DNA of 64,000 nt, taken from contig CP136064.1 of the NCBI GenBank assembly GCA_032622095.1, positions 171,252,310-171,316,309 on the forward strand, in the 5' to 3' direction. The position numbers and the translations under genes are program-made. The stretch comes from Siphonodentalium dalli (Eukaryota; Mollusca; Scaphopoda; Gadilida; Siphonodentaliidae). Below the pieces are notes generated by a model that searched no databases, was not told where the DNA came from, and saw only the letters and a program-made list of their open reading frames with translations. Of the stretch, positions 1 to 10,690 are shown in pieces. Position 1 is the stretch's first letter. Each line of letters begins with the position of its first letter.

Positions 1-685
1 AATATTTTGAGCGATAACGTTGCGTTGGATTGTAAAGAAACGCTTCTTAGATCAATTCCCCCTTCCTAGGAACGACAGACAACGCATTCTTTGTTTTTTT
101 TTTTTTTAAACCTGCCCGTACCCGTCCTAATGTCATGAAATCTCTCTGCATAATATTTCGAGCGATAACATTGCATTGCATTGAAAACACGCTTCCCGTC
201 GTGAAATCTCTCTGCGATAACATTGCATTGAATTGAAAACAAACGGTTCCCGTCGTCTCTGCATAATATTTCGAGTCTGCCGTACCCGTCCTAATGTTGT
301 GAAATCTCTCTGCATAATATTTCTAGAGAAAACATTGCATTGAATTGAAAACAAACGCTTTCCGTCGTGAAATCTCTCTGCATAATATTTCGAGCGACTC
401 CCGTCATACAGATAAGTAGATAGCGAAAACGACGCTCTTTATATAGACACTGCGGAAAACGAACGCTCTTTATATATCAACGCTATTAACCCCGAAGTGC
501 TGATTGCGGTGATTTTGATGATTGGGAAGGGAGAAACGGTGCTCTGAGCTTCTCCAAAACACGACTACGGCGGTGTCCGTGGGATTTCACACTTATATAC
601 GAAATTTGAGCTCGATGGGTGCAGTCGTTTTCGATTCTATAAAGTACACACACATATATATACGGAAGTCTCAAAATATATAGTA
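1..685 (-). mobile_element. Helitron-like element, 5' part, with internal repeats
   Basis: Read on the minus strand, the right edge (about 670-685) is an AT-rich 5' terminus of the CTATATATTTTGAGA type that directly abuts the CTAG end of the next element at 686. Bases 100-400 hold several copies of a unit containing GAAATCTCTCTGCATAATAT and GATAACATTGCATTG. Bases 480-680 hold a module of about 200 bp, with GAGCTTCTCCAAAAC and a TA-rich tail, that recurs at about 6270-6480 and 8240-8460. The 3' end would lie outside the window. The short open frames here are repeat artefacts. Confidence 0.55.
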
Positions 686-1346
686 CTAGCAGGTTAGCCC
701 GCCACTGGCGGCTTGTCCGAAACATGACATTTTTATATATATTTTTTTAATTTTTAGCTCCACGCGTTTCAATAAGAAAAATTTGTACCCGGTAGCTCTA
801 CCAGTTTCCGAGATCTGGTCTGCGCATGAAAATTTGTACCCGGCGCAAGATACATTCACATGCCAAATTTCAAGTCGATAGCTCCACCCGTTTCCGAGAT
901 CTCGTCTGCGCATGCGCTGCACGTGCGTCGCACGGGCTCGGCGACCCGATAAAATTTGTACCCGGCGCAAGATACATTCACATAGCAAATTTCAAGTCGA
1001 TAGCTCCACCCGTTTCCGAGATCTCGTCTGCGCATGCGCTGCACGGGCGTCGCACGGGCTCGGCGACCCGATAAAATTTGTACCCGGCGCAAGATACATT
1101 CACATAGCAAATTTCAAGTCGATAGCTCCACCCGTTTCCGAGATCTCGTCTGCGCATGCGCTGCACAGGCGTCACACGGGCTCCCAATACGACAACGACC
1201 ACCGCCTGGTCAAACTACACACACGTACCAAGTTTCGTCCCGATCGGTCGAGAATCGTAGATTTGTATGAAGTACAACACACACGCAAACATAAATATAT
1301 AAGAGAGATATGTAAATTAGATAGATTGTATCAAAATATATAGGAG
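686..1346 (-). mobile_element. Helitron-like element with internal 122-bp tandem repeat
   Basis: On the minus strand the 3' end is CTAG (686-689), preceded about 9 nt away by a perfect GC hairpin, CCGCCA-C-TGGCGG in plus-strand reading (699-711). This is the known Helitron 3' arrangement. The probable 5' terminus is the CAAAATATATAGGAGA region near 1346. The interior holds three to four tandem units of 122 bp (about 826-1190) with GATAGCTCCACCCGTTTCCG and GCGCATGCGCTGCAC. No Rep/helicase ORF is present, so the element is non-autonomous. The exact 5' boundary is uncertain by a few bases. Confidence 0.65.
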
Positions 1347-1494
1347 AGATATGTAAATGATCTACACACCATTACTGGTGTTTGTCAAAGTTTAGTGGGG
1401 TATATCAATACTCATTCACGATCATATCATTGAGGTCCGGAGGGTGTGGGCTATCTCTCGAATACAAGGAGTTCTCAAAATATATAGAAGAAGA
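1347..1494 (-). mobile_element. Helitron-like 5' terminal fragment
   Basis: This short piece ends at its right edge in CTCAAAATATATAGAAGAAGA, the same AT-rich 5' terminus (TC.. on the minus strand), immediately before CTAG at 1495. Its 3' part is missing, so it looks like a truncated element in the head-to-tail chain. Confidence 0.5.
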
Positions 1495-1606
1495 CTAGCA
1501 GGTTAGCCCGCCACTGGTGGCAATAGTCAGAAACATGACAATTTTTAATTTAATTTTTTGTTTTTCAATGAGTTAATTTTTTTGTTTTTCAATGAGATAA
1601 TTGTGC
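1495..1606 (-). mobile_element. Helitron-like 3' terminal fragment
   Basis: It begins with CTAG (1495-1498), then the same hairpin-bearing terminus as at 686 (CCGCCACTGGTGG, one stem mismatch). Homology stops within about 60 bases at low-complexity T/A sequence, after which the satellite array begins. The 5' portion is absent or replaced. Confidence 0.5.
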
Positions 1607-4078
1607 CTTTTTAGCTCAACTTACTTGTAAGTTTGAGCTATTGCCATGGTTTGGCGTCCGTCGTCCGTGTGTCCGTGTGTCCGTGTGTCCGTGTGTCCGT
1701 CAACAATTTCCTTTGGCGCGGGCTACAGGTTGTACCTTTGGTCTGATCTTCATGAAATTTGTCATGAATGTTGACATTGACATGTAGATGGGAACGAGTC
1801 ATTTTTGGGTCATTCGGCCAAAAAACATGGCCGCTGGCAGCCATCTTGGATTTCAAGATTCAATCCATTGGCGCGGCCTACAGGTCGTACTGTTCATCTG
1901 ATCATCATGAAATTTGTCATTGATGTTAATAATGACATGTAGATGGGAACGAGTGATTTTGGGGTCGTTCGGCCAAAAAACATGGCTGCCAGCAGCCATC
2001 TTGGATTTTACTCTTTGCATGACTAAATCCTTTGGCACGGGCTACAGGTCGTTGTTTTGGTCGGAAGTTTATGAAATTTGTCATGGATGTTAACACTGTC
2101 ATGTAGATGGGAACGAGTGATTTTGAAGTTGTTCGGCCAAAAAACATGGCCGCCAGCAGCCATCTTGGATTTTACTCTTTGCATGACTAAATCCTTTGGC
2201 GCGGGCTACAGGTTGTACCTTTGGTCTAATCTTTATGAAATTTGTCATGAATGTTGACATTGACATGTAGATGGGAACGAATCAATGTGGGGTCATTCGG
2301 CCAAAAAACATGGCCGCTGGCGGCCATCTTAGATTTCAAAATTCAATCCATTGGCGCGGGCTACAGGTCGTACTGTTCATCTGATCATCATGAAATTTGT
2401 CATGGATGTTAATATTGACATGTAGATGGGAACGAGTCATTTTGGGGTTGTTCGGCCAATAAACATGGCCACCAGCAGCCATCTTGGATTTTACTCTTTG
2501 CATGACTAAATCCTTTGGCGCGGGCTACAGGTCGTAGCTTCGATCGGAACATCATGAAATTGGTCATGGATGTTAACAATGACATGTAGATGGGAACGAG
2601 TGATTTTGGGGTCGTTCGGCCGAAAAACATGGCCGCCAGCAGCCATCTTGGATTTTACTCTTTGCATGACTAAATCCTTTGGCGTGGGCTACAGGTCGTA
2701 CCTTTGGTCTGATCTTTATGAAATTTGTCATGAATGTTGACATTGACATGTAGATGGGAACGAGTCATTTTGGGGTCATTCGGCCTAAAAACATAGCCGC
2801 TGGCAGCCATCTTGGATTTCAAGATTCAATCCATTGGCGCGGGCTACAGATCGTACTGTTCGTCTGATCATCATGAAATTTGTCATTGATGTTAATAATG
2901 ACATGTAGATGGGAACGAGTGATTTTGGTGTTGTTCGGCCAAAAAACATGGCCGCCAGCAGCCATCTTGTATTTTACTCTTTGCATGACTAAATCCTTTG
3001 GCGCGGGCTACAGGTCGTTGTGTTGGTCGGAAGTTTATGAAATTTGTCATGGATGTTAACACTGACATGTAGATGGGAACGAGTGATTTTGGAGTCGTTT
3101 GGCCAAAAAACATGGCCGCCAGCAGCCATCTTGGATTTTACTCTTTGCATGACTAAATCCTTTGGCGCGGGCTATATGTTGCCTTTGGTCTAATCTTTAT
3201 AAAATTTGTCATGAACGTTGACATTGACATGTAGATGGGAACGAATCATTGTCGGGTCATTCGGCCAAAAAACATGGCTGCTGGCGGCCATCTTGGATTT
3301 CAAAATTCAATCCATTGGTGCGGGCTACAGGTCGTACTGTTCGTCTGATCATCATGAAATTTGTCATGAATGATAACAATGACATGTAGATGGGATCGAG
3401 TCGTTTTGGGGTCATTTGGTCAAAAAACATGGCCGCCAGCAGCCATCTTGGATTTTACTCTTTGCATGACTAAATCCTTTGGTGCGGGCTACAGGTCGTA
3501 GCTTTGGTCAGATGGTCATGAAATTTGTCATGAATTATAACAATGACATGTAGATGGGAACGAGTCGTTTTGGGGTCATTCGGTCAAAAAACATTGCCAC
3601 CAGCATTTTACTTTTTGCATGACTAAATCCTTTGGCGTGGGCTACAGGTCATACCTTTGGTCTGATCTTTATTAAATTTGTCATGAATGTTGACATTGAC
3701 ATGTAGATGGGAACGAATCATTGTGGGGTCATTCGGCCAAAAAACATGGCTGCCAGCGGCCATCTTGGATTTCAAAATTCAATCCATTGGCGCGGTCTAC
3801 AGGTCGTACTGTTCGTCTGATCATCATGAAATTTGTATGTTGTAGCTTTGGTCAGATCTTCATAAAATTTGTCATGGATGTTAACAATTATACGTAGATG
3901 GGAACGAGTTCTTTTGGGGTCAATTGGCCAAAAAAAATGGCCACCAGCAGCCATCTTGTATTTTACTCTTTGCATCACTAAATCCTTTGGCGCATGTTAG
4001 ACATTTCAATTAGCACCTTTCCTATTCCTCCATTTACTGTCAACCATTAAATTATTCCCCTACCTAAGTTGAGCTACA
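1607..4078 (+). repeat. 161-bp satellite array with hairpin head
   Basis: The array opens with a stem-loop, TAGCTCAACTTAC..GTAAGTTTGAGCTA, followed by a CCGTGTGT/CCGT microsatellite. About 14 monomers of roughly 161 bp follow. Each carries GGCGCGGGCTACAGGTCGTA, ATGAAATTTGTCATG, GACATGTAGATGGGAACGAG and CAGCCATCTTGGATTT. Related positions recur every 483 bp (1926, 2409, 2892), which shows a three-monomer higher-order unit. Because 483 is a multiple of three, 73-codon minus-strand frames repeat; they have no protein features. A complementary GTTGAGCTA lies near 4070. A headless relative is at 54350-55300. Confidence 0.85.
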
Positions 4079-4109
4079 GTGTCATTGACACTTTCATTAA
4101 TTTTTTAAT

Positions 4110-4520
4110 TAATTGTGCCTTTTTATGTTTACCCATACCATGTATGGTAAACATAGTGTCGTTGTCCGGATTGACCACTCGTCGTCCGTCCGTCCGTCTG
4201 TCCGTCCGTAGACACTTCACGTGTAATGCGATAACTCAAACATTTTCTATCCAATCAGAAGCAAATTTTGTATATGGGTATATCAACCCAAAATACAGAT
4301 CGAGTTCGAATTTGGGTTTGATCCGAGTTTTTGTTACAGAGTTATGGCCCTTTTTCTACTTAAAATTCACACATTCTGCCATAACTCAAACATTTTTTAT
4401 CTGATTGGAACCAAATTTGGTATGTGAGTTTCACAGCCCAAAATACAGATCTAGTTCGAATATGGGTTTGATCCGATTTATTTTAAAGGAGTTATGACCC
4501 TTTTTCGAAAAATAAATTGA
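4110..4520 (+). repeat. Hairpin-headed tandem repeat (CATACCATGTATGG family)
   Basis: It starts with the palindrome TATGTTTACC..GGTAAACATA (about 4123-4152), then GTCCGTCC repeats. Two to three monomers of about 165 bp follow, with ACCAAATTTGGTATGTGAG, AGTTCGAATATGGGTTTGAT and GAGTTATGGCCCTTTTTC. The same family recurs at 13391-14830, 15090-16246, 18445-19170 and 36830-37620. No coding potential is seen. Confidence 0.8.
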
Positions 4521-4639
4521 AGAAAAAAATCGATTTAAATTTTTTATTTTTTTTAACTTTTATAATAATAATAAAAAAAATGTCATTGACATTGTCATTT
4601 GTTTTCATTTAGATATTGATGATTATGATACAAGTTGAT

Positions 4640-5470
4640 AAAAAGATTTCCAATGTGTCCCTTTAATTTTTTTAAATAATTAAAAACAATTATAACCATT
4701 ATAACTCTGCCAAGGGTACCCCGAATCACCACACCAAATTTGATTAAATCGGTCCAAAATCTTGTGTTATGTACTGGTAAATCTGTTTGGAGCAACATTA
4801 AATCCAATTCACCAATTGCATTTGGACTACTTACTAGTAGCTATTGATAAACTTTCAGATAAAGCTATATTATTTTCTGATTTTTCTTATGCCAATGTGC
4901 AAATAATCTGATAAAGAAGCCTGTGGTATCTAATTTAAAATAAAGATTCAACAATAAACATCACATGATATTAACAGTAGACTTGGACATCTGTGTGCTG
5001 CAGAGTTATATCTTCAGATGGTCTGATATCATTATAATTGTTATTGGTTTAATAGAGGTCAGTGTTCAACATAAACAATTCCTGTGATTTTTTGACAGCT
5101 GTGCTATATAATTGATATTAATGGGTCAGTGGTGAGGTTGCTTATCTGTATACTAGGACACATTATTATTGTAAACTTAAATTGGACTCTCTTAACCCAA
5201 GTATTCCATGTCCAGGGCACACCTACACATTTAACCCACGGACTTGCTGGCTGTGGCGGTTTAGCATTACAGATCCTGTACCAGTGCATTCTCTTATATA
5301 AATGCCAGTGACCCATAAATTCCAATAATTTGTGTTATGTACATTTGTCTATAATAGTACATAACAGTATACTCTATAATTCAACACCAAAACTCTCATT
5401 TATCCGATCATATTAAATTTTTATCGCCAAGGGTTGGGTTAACATCTGCCGATCGTGATCGGCCTCTCGT
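4640..5470 (+). repeat. Interspersed repeat ending in a GCCGATCGTGATCGGC hairpin
   Basis: This is a dispersed repeat of about 830 bp. It begins near AACCATTATAACTCTGCC and ends with the hairpin GCCGATCGTGATCGGC (about 5446-5462) followed by CTCTCGTTA. A second copy starts near 19800, ends near 23295 and is split by insertions; a third tail lies at 19560-19795. It also contains GTGCATTCTCTTATATAAATG, a motif shared with the piggyBac-like MITEs. Its class is unknown to me; a Helentron-like or rolling-circle origin is possible because of the terminal hairpin, but no CTRR end is visible. Confidence 0.6.
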
Positions 5471-6421
5471 TAATTTTGTTTTTCAATTTTACCCGATTTA
5501 TTTTGTTTTTCAATGAACCCGTCCATGACACTTCCCGTATTTAGCAAGTTTGAGCTCAATCGGTTCGAGTCTATAAAGGACACACACATATATATGACAC
5601 TTCCCGTAGGTAGCAAGTTTGAGCTCAATCGGCATTCCCTGGAATTTCCCAGTCAATATTTAGTAAGTTTGAGCTCAATCGGTTCGAGTCTATAAAGGAC
5701 ACACTCATATATGACACTTCCCGTAGGTAGCAAGTTTGAGCTCAATCGGCATTCCCTGGAATTTCCCAGTCACCAACGCGGCGTAATTTTGGTACATATA
5801 TAGAGACCAATTGTCCATCGGCTGTCATGTGTAGTAAAGATGTCATATAAGCCGACATTGCCGTGGGGATGCCCGTTCCTACACGCGTTTAGATTGGCAG
5901 ATTCCAGTAGCTTTATAACGGTATATCTGGGGATAAATCTGATGCTATATTCGTGATTATCTGGGATGATTTCGGGATGCCCGTTCCTACACGCGTTTAG
6001 ATTGGCAGATTCCAGTAGCTTTATAATGGTATATCTGGGGAGAAATCTGATGCTATATTCGTGATTATCTGGGATGATTTCGGTATATAACTATATACTG
6101 TAAAAACAAAGCGCGCCATCCGTGCTCGCAGGGTTGGTCAGAAACAAATGTTTTAAATTTAATGTATGTTCCGTATATCTCTCTGCAGATGCAAATAACG
6201 TTGAATGGCAAACAGACGCTCTTTATAGCGATGCGTAAAAAACAAACGCTCATTAAATAATCACTTTATTAACCCCCGCCGTGCCTTTGCGGTGATTTTG
6301 AGAGTGGAGAACGCGTGCTCTGAGCTTCTCCAAAACGCCGCGACGACGATTCCCGTGGGATTTTACATTTAGATGGGAAGTTTGAACTCGATCGAGCGAA
6401 CCGTTTTCGATTCTATGAAGT

Positions 6422-6465
<44 letters not shown>

Positions 6466-6486
6466 GAAGTCTCAAAATATATAGTA
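5471..6486 (-). mobile_element. Helitron-like element, 5' part, with internal repeats
   Basis: The right edge (TCTCAAAATATATAGT at about 6471-6486) is the family's 5' terminus and abuts CTAG at 6487. Inside are tandem units with TAGCAAGTTTGAGCTCAATC (5540-5760), a duplicated block of about 110 bp (5868-5975 and 5972-6080), the GAGCTTCTCCAAAAC module and a (TA)n run at 6423-6465. No clear 3' hairpin end was found on the left, so the left limit is arbitrary. Confidence 0.45.
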
Positions 6487-7219
6487 CTAGAAGGTGACCC
6501 GACTTCGTCCGGGCTTCGACCTTGAATTGTCTATTTTGAAGGCCAAGGTCAAGTGGGGTCACGATTTGACCCGTCCAAAACACAGTGCCCGAACAAAAGT
6601 ACCCGACAAAAGTACCCGTCGAAATCCATCCCGATTTGATTTCCACTGAAGTATATAAACGCGCCTCAAGTTTCAACGTAAAGATAAATTACCATCGGTG
6701 CCCGAGATATCGCCAAGACGTCTGAAACAGTCAAATGCATCGGCCGGGTAAGAGTTAACGTGATCTAACTGTATGACCTCTAACGACGTCATAGAAGTTA
6801 CGCATTGTTTTTACCCTGATAGAAGATCGTACCACTTCTTCTTAATAATTGAGGCAGATAACTAAAACGGATACATACATATTATATATCGTTGGAAAGA
6901 GGAAACACGAAAGATTCTCATAGTGTCATTATTATGACTGGCATGTTATTATTCGCGCTGTTTTGAATCGATTTGTAAGCACCGAACTGAAATATATTAG
7001 CGCAAAACGGCGTAAAAACAGATTTGACCTCGGCACGTGAAAAGTTGACCTCGCACGGACAAATTAATAGGCCTATGTTAGTCCTGACCCGAAAATACCC
7101 CCACATACCAAGTTTCATCGAAATTGGCTCAGCTGTATTTGAGTCCATCGATTACTGACAGACAGACAGATAGATACACACACACACACACACACAGATC
7201 TTTCAAAATATATAATAGA
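6487..7219 (-). mobile_element. Helitron-like element A of a four-element array
   Basis: Minus-strand orientation. The 3' end is CTAG (6487-6490) followed outward by T, with the hairpin CCCGACTTCGTCCGGG just inside (plus reading, about 6498-6513). The 5' end is TC at 7219-7218, leading into TATTATATATTTTGAAAG. It ends exactly where the next CTAG begins. The interior has ACCAAGTTTCATCGAAATTG and GACAGACAGA runs. No Rep or helicase frame is seen. A close relative is at 20509-21267. Confidence 0.75.
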
Positions 7220-7745
7220 CTAGCCGATGAGCCCGACGTTGTCCGGGCTATTCAAAAACCAAATATCAAGTCGATAGCTCTACCCGTTTCCGAGATCTGG
7301 TCTGCGCATGCGCGAAGCTGGCGTCGCACGGGCTCGGCGACCCGATAAAATTCGTATCCGGGGCAAGATACATTCACATAGCAAATTTCAAGTCAATAGC
7401 TCTACCCATTTCCGAGATCTGGTATGAGCATGCGCGAAGCTGGCGTCGCACGGGCTCGGCGACCCGATAAAATTCGTATCCGGGGCAAGATACATTCACA
7501 TACCAAATTTCAAGTCGATAGCTCCACCCGTTTCCGATATCTCGTCTGCGCATGCGCGAAGCGGGCGCCGCACGGGCTCGCCAATACGACAACGTTCACC
7601 GCCCGGTCAAACTACACACACGTACCAAGTTTCGTCCCGATCGGTCGAGAATCGTAGATTTGTATAAATGACAGACAGACAAACAAACAAACAAACAAAC
7701 ATACATACAGACAGAGGTCTTCAAAATATATATGAGATAGATAGA
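7220..7745 (-). mobile_element. Helitron-like element B of the array
   Basis: The 3' end is CTAG (7220-7223) with a strong hairpin AGCCCGACGTTGTCCGGGCT just inside (plus reading, about 7230-7249). The 5' end is TC at 7745-7744, abutting CTAG at 7746. The interior has about three units of the 122-bp repeat (with GCGCATGCGCGAAGC) and ends in ACAGACAGAC/AACA runs before TTCAAAATATATATGAGA. Confidence 0.75.
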
Positions 7746-8459
7746 CTAGCAGGTTAGCCCGCCACTGGCGTGGTTCGTCTCATGGCTTTGTTCGAAAAAG
7801 CAATTGCAACAGCTTCCGAGACACGTATGCTGCACCTAGGTGTAAAATTTTGTCGAAATCCGCCAGTTTACCCGATTTGACCTTGAATTGATCATTTTCA
7901 AGGTCAAGGTCAGGTCGGGGTCACAATTTAACCCGTCCATGACATTTCCCGCACAAAAGTACCCCTAGGTAGCAAGTTTGAGCTCAATCGGTTCGAGTCG
8001 ATAAAGGACACACACATATATATCATTTGTGGGTACCCGTTTCAAGGTGAAGATCACCTCGGGCGGAAAAACTGACCCAATGAAAATCTCCCCCGTTCCT
8101 AGGAAGCCCTAAGTACATAAGAATCACACAACACTCTCATGTCTGGATACATTCGCTCACGCCCGGACACAGACGTAAGAATCACATTACACGCATACGC
8201 TCTTTATCAACGACACTGCGGATACGAACGCTCTTTAACTATCAACACGATTAACCCCACAGTGCTGTTTTTGTGACTGAGAGTGGAGAATGGGTGCTCG
8301 GAGCTTCTCCAAAATGCCGCGACGACCATTCCCATGGGTTTTTACCCTTAGATGGGAAGTTTGGTCTCAATCGGTGCAGCCGTTTTCGATTCTATAAAGT
8401 ATATATATAGACACATATATATTTATATATATACGTAGTTCTCAAAATATATATATAGA
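7746..8459 (-). mobile_element. Helitron-like element C of the array
   Basis: The 3' end is CTAG (7746-7749) plus the hairpin region GCCCGCCACTGGCG. The 5' end is TC at 8459-8458 after CTCAAAATATATATATA. The interior has TTGACCTTGAATTG, TAGCAAGTTTGAGCTCAATC and the GAGCTTCTCCAAAAT module also seen at about 540 and 6320. It is non-autonomous. Confidence 0.7.
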
Positions 8460-9114
8460 CTAGCCGAGGAGCCCGACGTTGTCCGGGCTATTCAAAAACC
8501 AAATTTCAAGTCGATAGCTCCACCCGTTTCCGAGATCTGGTCTGTAAACCAAATTTCAAGTCGATAGCTCCACCCGTTTTCCGAGATCTGGTCTGCGCAT
8601 GCACGAAGCTGGCGTCGCACGGGCTCGGCGACCCGATAAAATTCGTATCCGGGGCAAGATACATTCACATACCAAATTTCAAGTCGATAGCTCCACCCGT
8701 TTCCGAGATCTCGTCTGCGCATGCGCGAAGCTGGCGTCGCACGGGCTCGGCGACCCGATAAAATTCGTATCCGGGGCAAGATACATTCACATAGCAAATT
8801 TCAAGTCGATAGCTCCACCCGTTTCCGAGATCTCGTCTGCGCATGCGCGAAGCTGGCGTCGCACGGGCTCGGCGACCTGATAAAATTCATATTCGGGGCA
8901 AGATACATTCACATAGCAAATTTCAAGTCGATAGCTCCACCCGTTTCCGAGATCTCGTCTGCGCACGGGCTCGCCAATACGACAACGACCACCGCCTGGT
9001 CAAACTACACACACGTACAAATTTTCGTCCCGATCGGTCGAGAATCGTAGATTTGTATTAATGACAGACAAACAGACAGACAGACAGACAGAGGTCTTCA
9101 AAATATATATGAGA
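8460..9114 (-). mobile_element. Helitron-like element D, upstream end of the array
   Basis: The 3' end is CTAG (8460-8463) with the hairpin AGCCCGACGTTGTCCGGGCT. The 5' end is TC at 9114-9113, preceded on the minus strand by A, giving the A/TC junction expected for Helitron insertion between A and T. The interior has about four tandem 122-bp units (8540-8960) and a GACAGACA run. Open frames of 72-109 codons here are repeat translations. Confidence 0.75.
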
Positions 9115-9780
9115 TTATGTTTAACTGTAAATGTATGTTCCTATGGATCTGTAATTAGTTATCATTATATCCAAAATGGACGACATGCATGGGACTGCAT
9201 CTATATTTCTTTTTTCAAATTTCATACTGTAAAACGTTCACGATTATTGATATTTTATTGACAAAGTCACAAAGTTTGCGGAATGTTCAAAGTTACTAGA
9301 CAGTTAATCAGTAACAAGTTTGTGTCATCACTTATTAGTGCTACATACATTACATTCTCCAAATTGGTAACGTATATACCCCCACCCGCAACCGCGCTGC
9401 ACGATGCGCTGCACGCAGAATAAAATTAAGTGCTATGATATGTCAGGTGACGCAATCGGTACACAATGGGATTTTCTGCAAAACTAACTATAGTCCGTTT
9501 TCAATAAGTATGCGACAATTCCGCGATGCATGTTCACAGGGAACATTGATTGACTGAACAAATATTTTTTTAATTTCTCGTCCGCGGGAATAGCGATGAG
9601 GAGGGTGTTTACCTGCCGCATAAATTTGAGTTTAGGTGGCCGATGACGGGCGGGGGCATCAGAATGACAAGCCTGCTGACTGACAGTTTATAACTGTGTT
9701 CAGACTGGATATATTGTAGTCATTGTAATTTCGATATGATCACGTCTTTACCTGGGTGCAATATAGGCCACATATATAAA
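9115..9780. other. Unannotated spacer, no feature recognised
   Basis: AT-rich sequence without a domain-bearing frame, clear repeat or RNA gene. Bases 9590-9650 are locally more GC-rich (GGTGGCCGATGACGGGCGGG), but nothing is identifiable. Confidence 0.5.
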
Positions 9781-9996
9781 CGATTAATCGACTAACCGTC
9801 GACTATAACGGTCGATTATGAAAACTCATAGTCGTGGCAACCCTAGCGATAGACATGACAAACAATAACTATCATCATTATTATTATTAGGCACCTAAGC
9901 TTAATATCGATAGACATAAAAAACAATAACTATCATCATTATTATTATTAGGCACCTAAGAGTAATATCGATAGACATCGCAAACGATAACTCTAT
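9781..9996. repeat. hAT-type terminal remnant and 61-bp tandem duplication
   Basis: CGATTAATCGACTAACCG..GGCAACCCTAG (9781-9845) resembles the GATTAATCG/CAACCCTA ends of the hAT-like element at 21987-22703, so it is probably a remnant. Next, a unit beginning GATAGACAT starts at 9848, 9909 and 9970, a 61-bp period with internal TATCATCATTATTATTATTA. Confidence 0.55.
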
Positions 9997-10265
9997 CAGG
10001 GACCAGCCTAGAGTGCGATTTGGGAGATATCTTCTCTTAAAATTTTGTCACTTCGTCCTATTTTTGTCCTGGGGATAAGTGACTTCTCTCTCATATATAC
10101 CAGATTACACATGTCCCTAAAGCCTATTTAATCTGTATTTTCTGATTATAATGGTGTTTTACTCATTATAATAATTTTATAAATGGGCTTTTTGCAAAAC
10201 TTTGGACAGAACTCATTGTTAATGGTAAGATTGAATGTGGAGCTTGGCTTAAATGCCTTTTCCGA
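9997..10265 (+). mobile_element. Truncated hAT-like MITE (CAGGGACCAGCCTAGA family)
   Basis: The left terminus CAGGGACCAGCCTAGA and the interior (GGAGATATCTTCTC, AAGTGACTTCTCTCTCATAT) match the complete 280-bp copy at 39401-39680. The right inverted terminus is missing here. Confidence 0.65.
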
Positions 10266-10283
10266 CATTCCGTGTTACCTTTT

Positions 10284-10690
10284 TAGCTCACCTGAGATGA
10301 AAGCTCCAAAGGAGCTATAGTCATCACTCCTCGTCCGTTGTCTAGCCGTCCGTACATCGTACCCATCTGTCCGTCCATCAAGAATCGTCTTCTTCTCCAG
10401 AACCATAAGACCGAATGGGTTCATATTTGGTGTGGATGTTCCCTACTAGTAGGTGACTCACATTCAGATTTGTTCAAATGAGTTAATGAGGTCACCAGGT
10501 CAATTAGTTGCGAAATCAGGGCCTCCATAGTAATTCTCAGTGAGAACGACTTCTCAAGAACCATTGGGCCGATTTAGCTTATATTTGGTATGGAGGGGCC
10601 TTGGGTGACTGGGGTTCATATTTGTTCAAATGGGATCACTGGTTCAAATATGGGCAGAGCCAGGGACATAACTCTTAAAAAAAAATGAAA
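10284..10690 (+). repeat. Hairpin-headed repeat (AGCTCACCTGAGA family)
   Basis: The head stem-loop TAGCTCACCTGAGATGAAAG..GGAGCTA (10284-10319) is followed by GTCATCACTCCTCGTCCG, a CCGTCC region, and then about two monomers with TTCATATTTGGTGTGGATGT, CAGATTTGTTCAAATG and AGGGACATAACTC. Better copies are at 46582-47430 and 63347-64000. Confidence 0.75.

Noticed and set aside
1926-3113. Regularly spaced 73-codon minus-strand frames resembling a repeated protein
   Set aside because: They recur every 483 bp because the satellite's higher-order unit is divisible by three; the content is satellite sequence.
7160-9110. CRISPR-like regular repeats
   Set aside because: The 122-bp units are tandem without unique spacers and lie inside Helitron-like elements.
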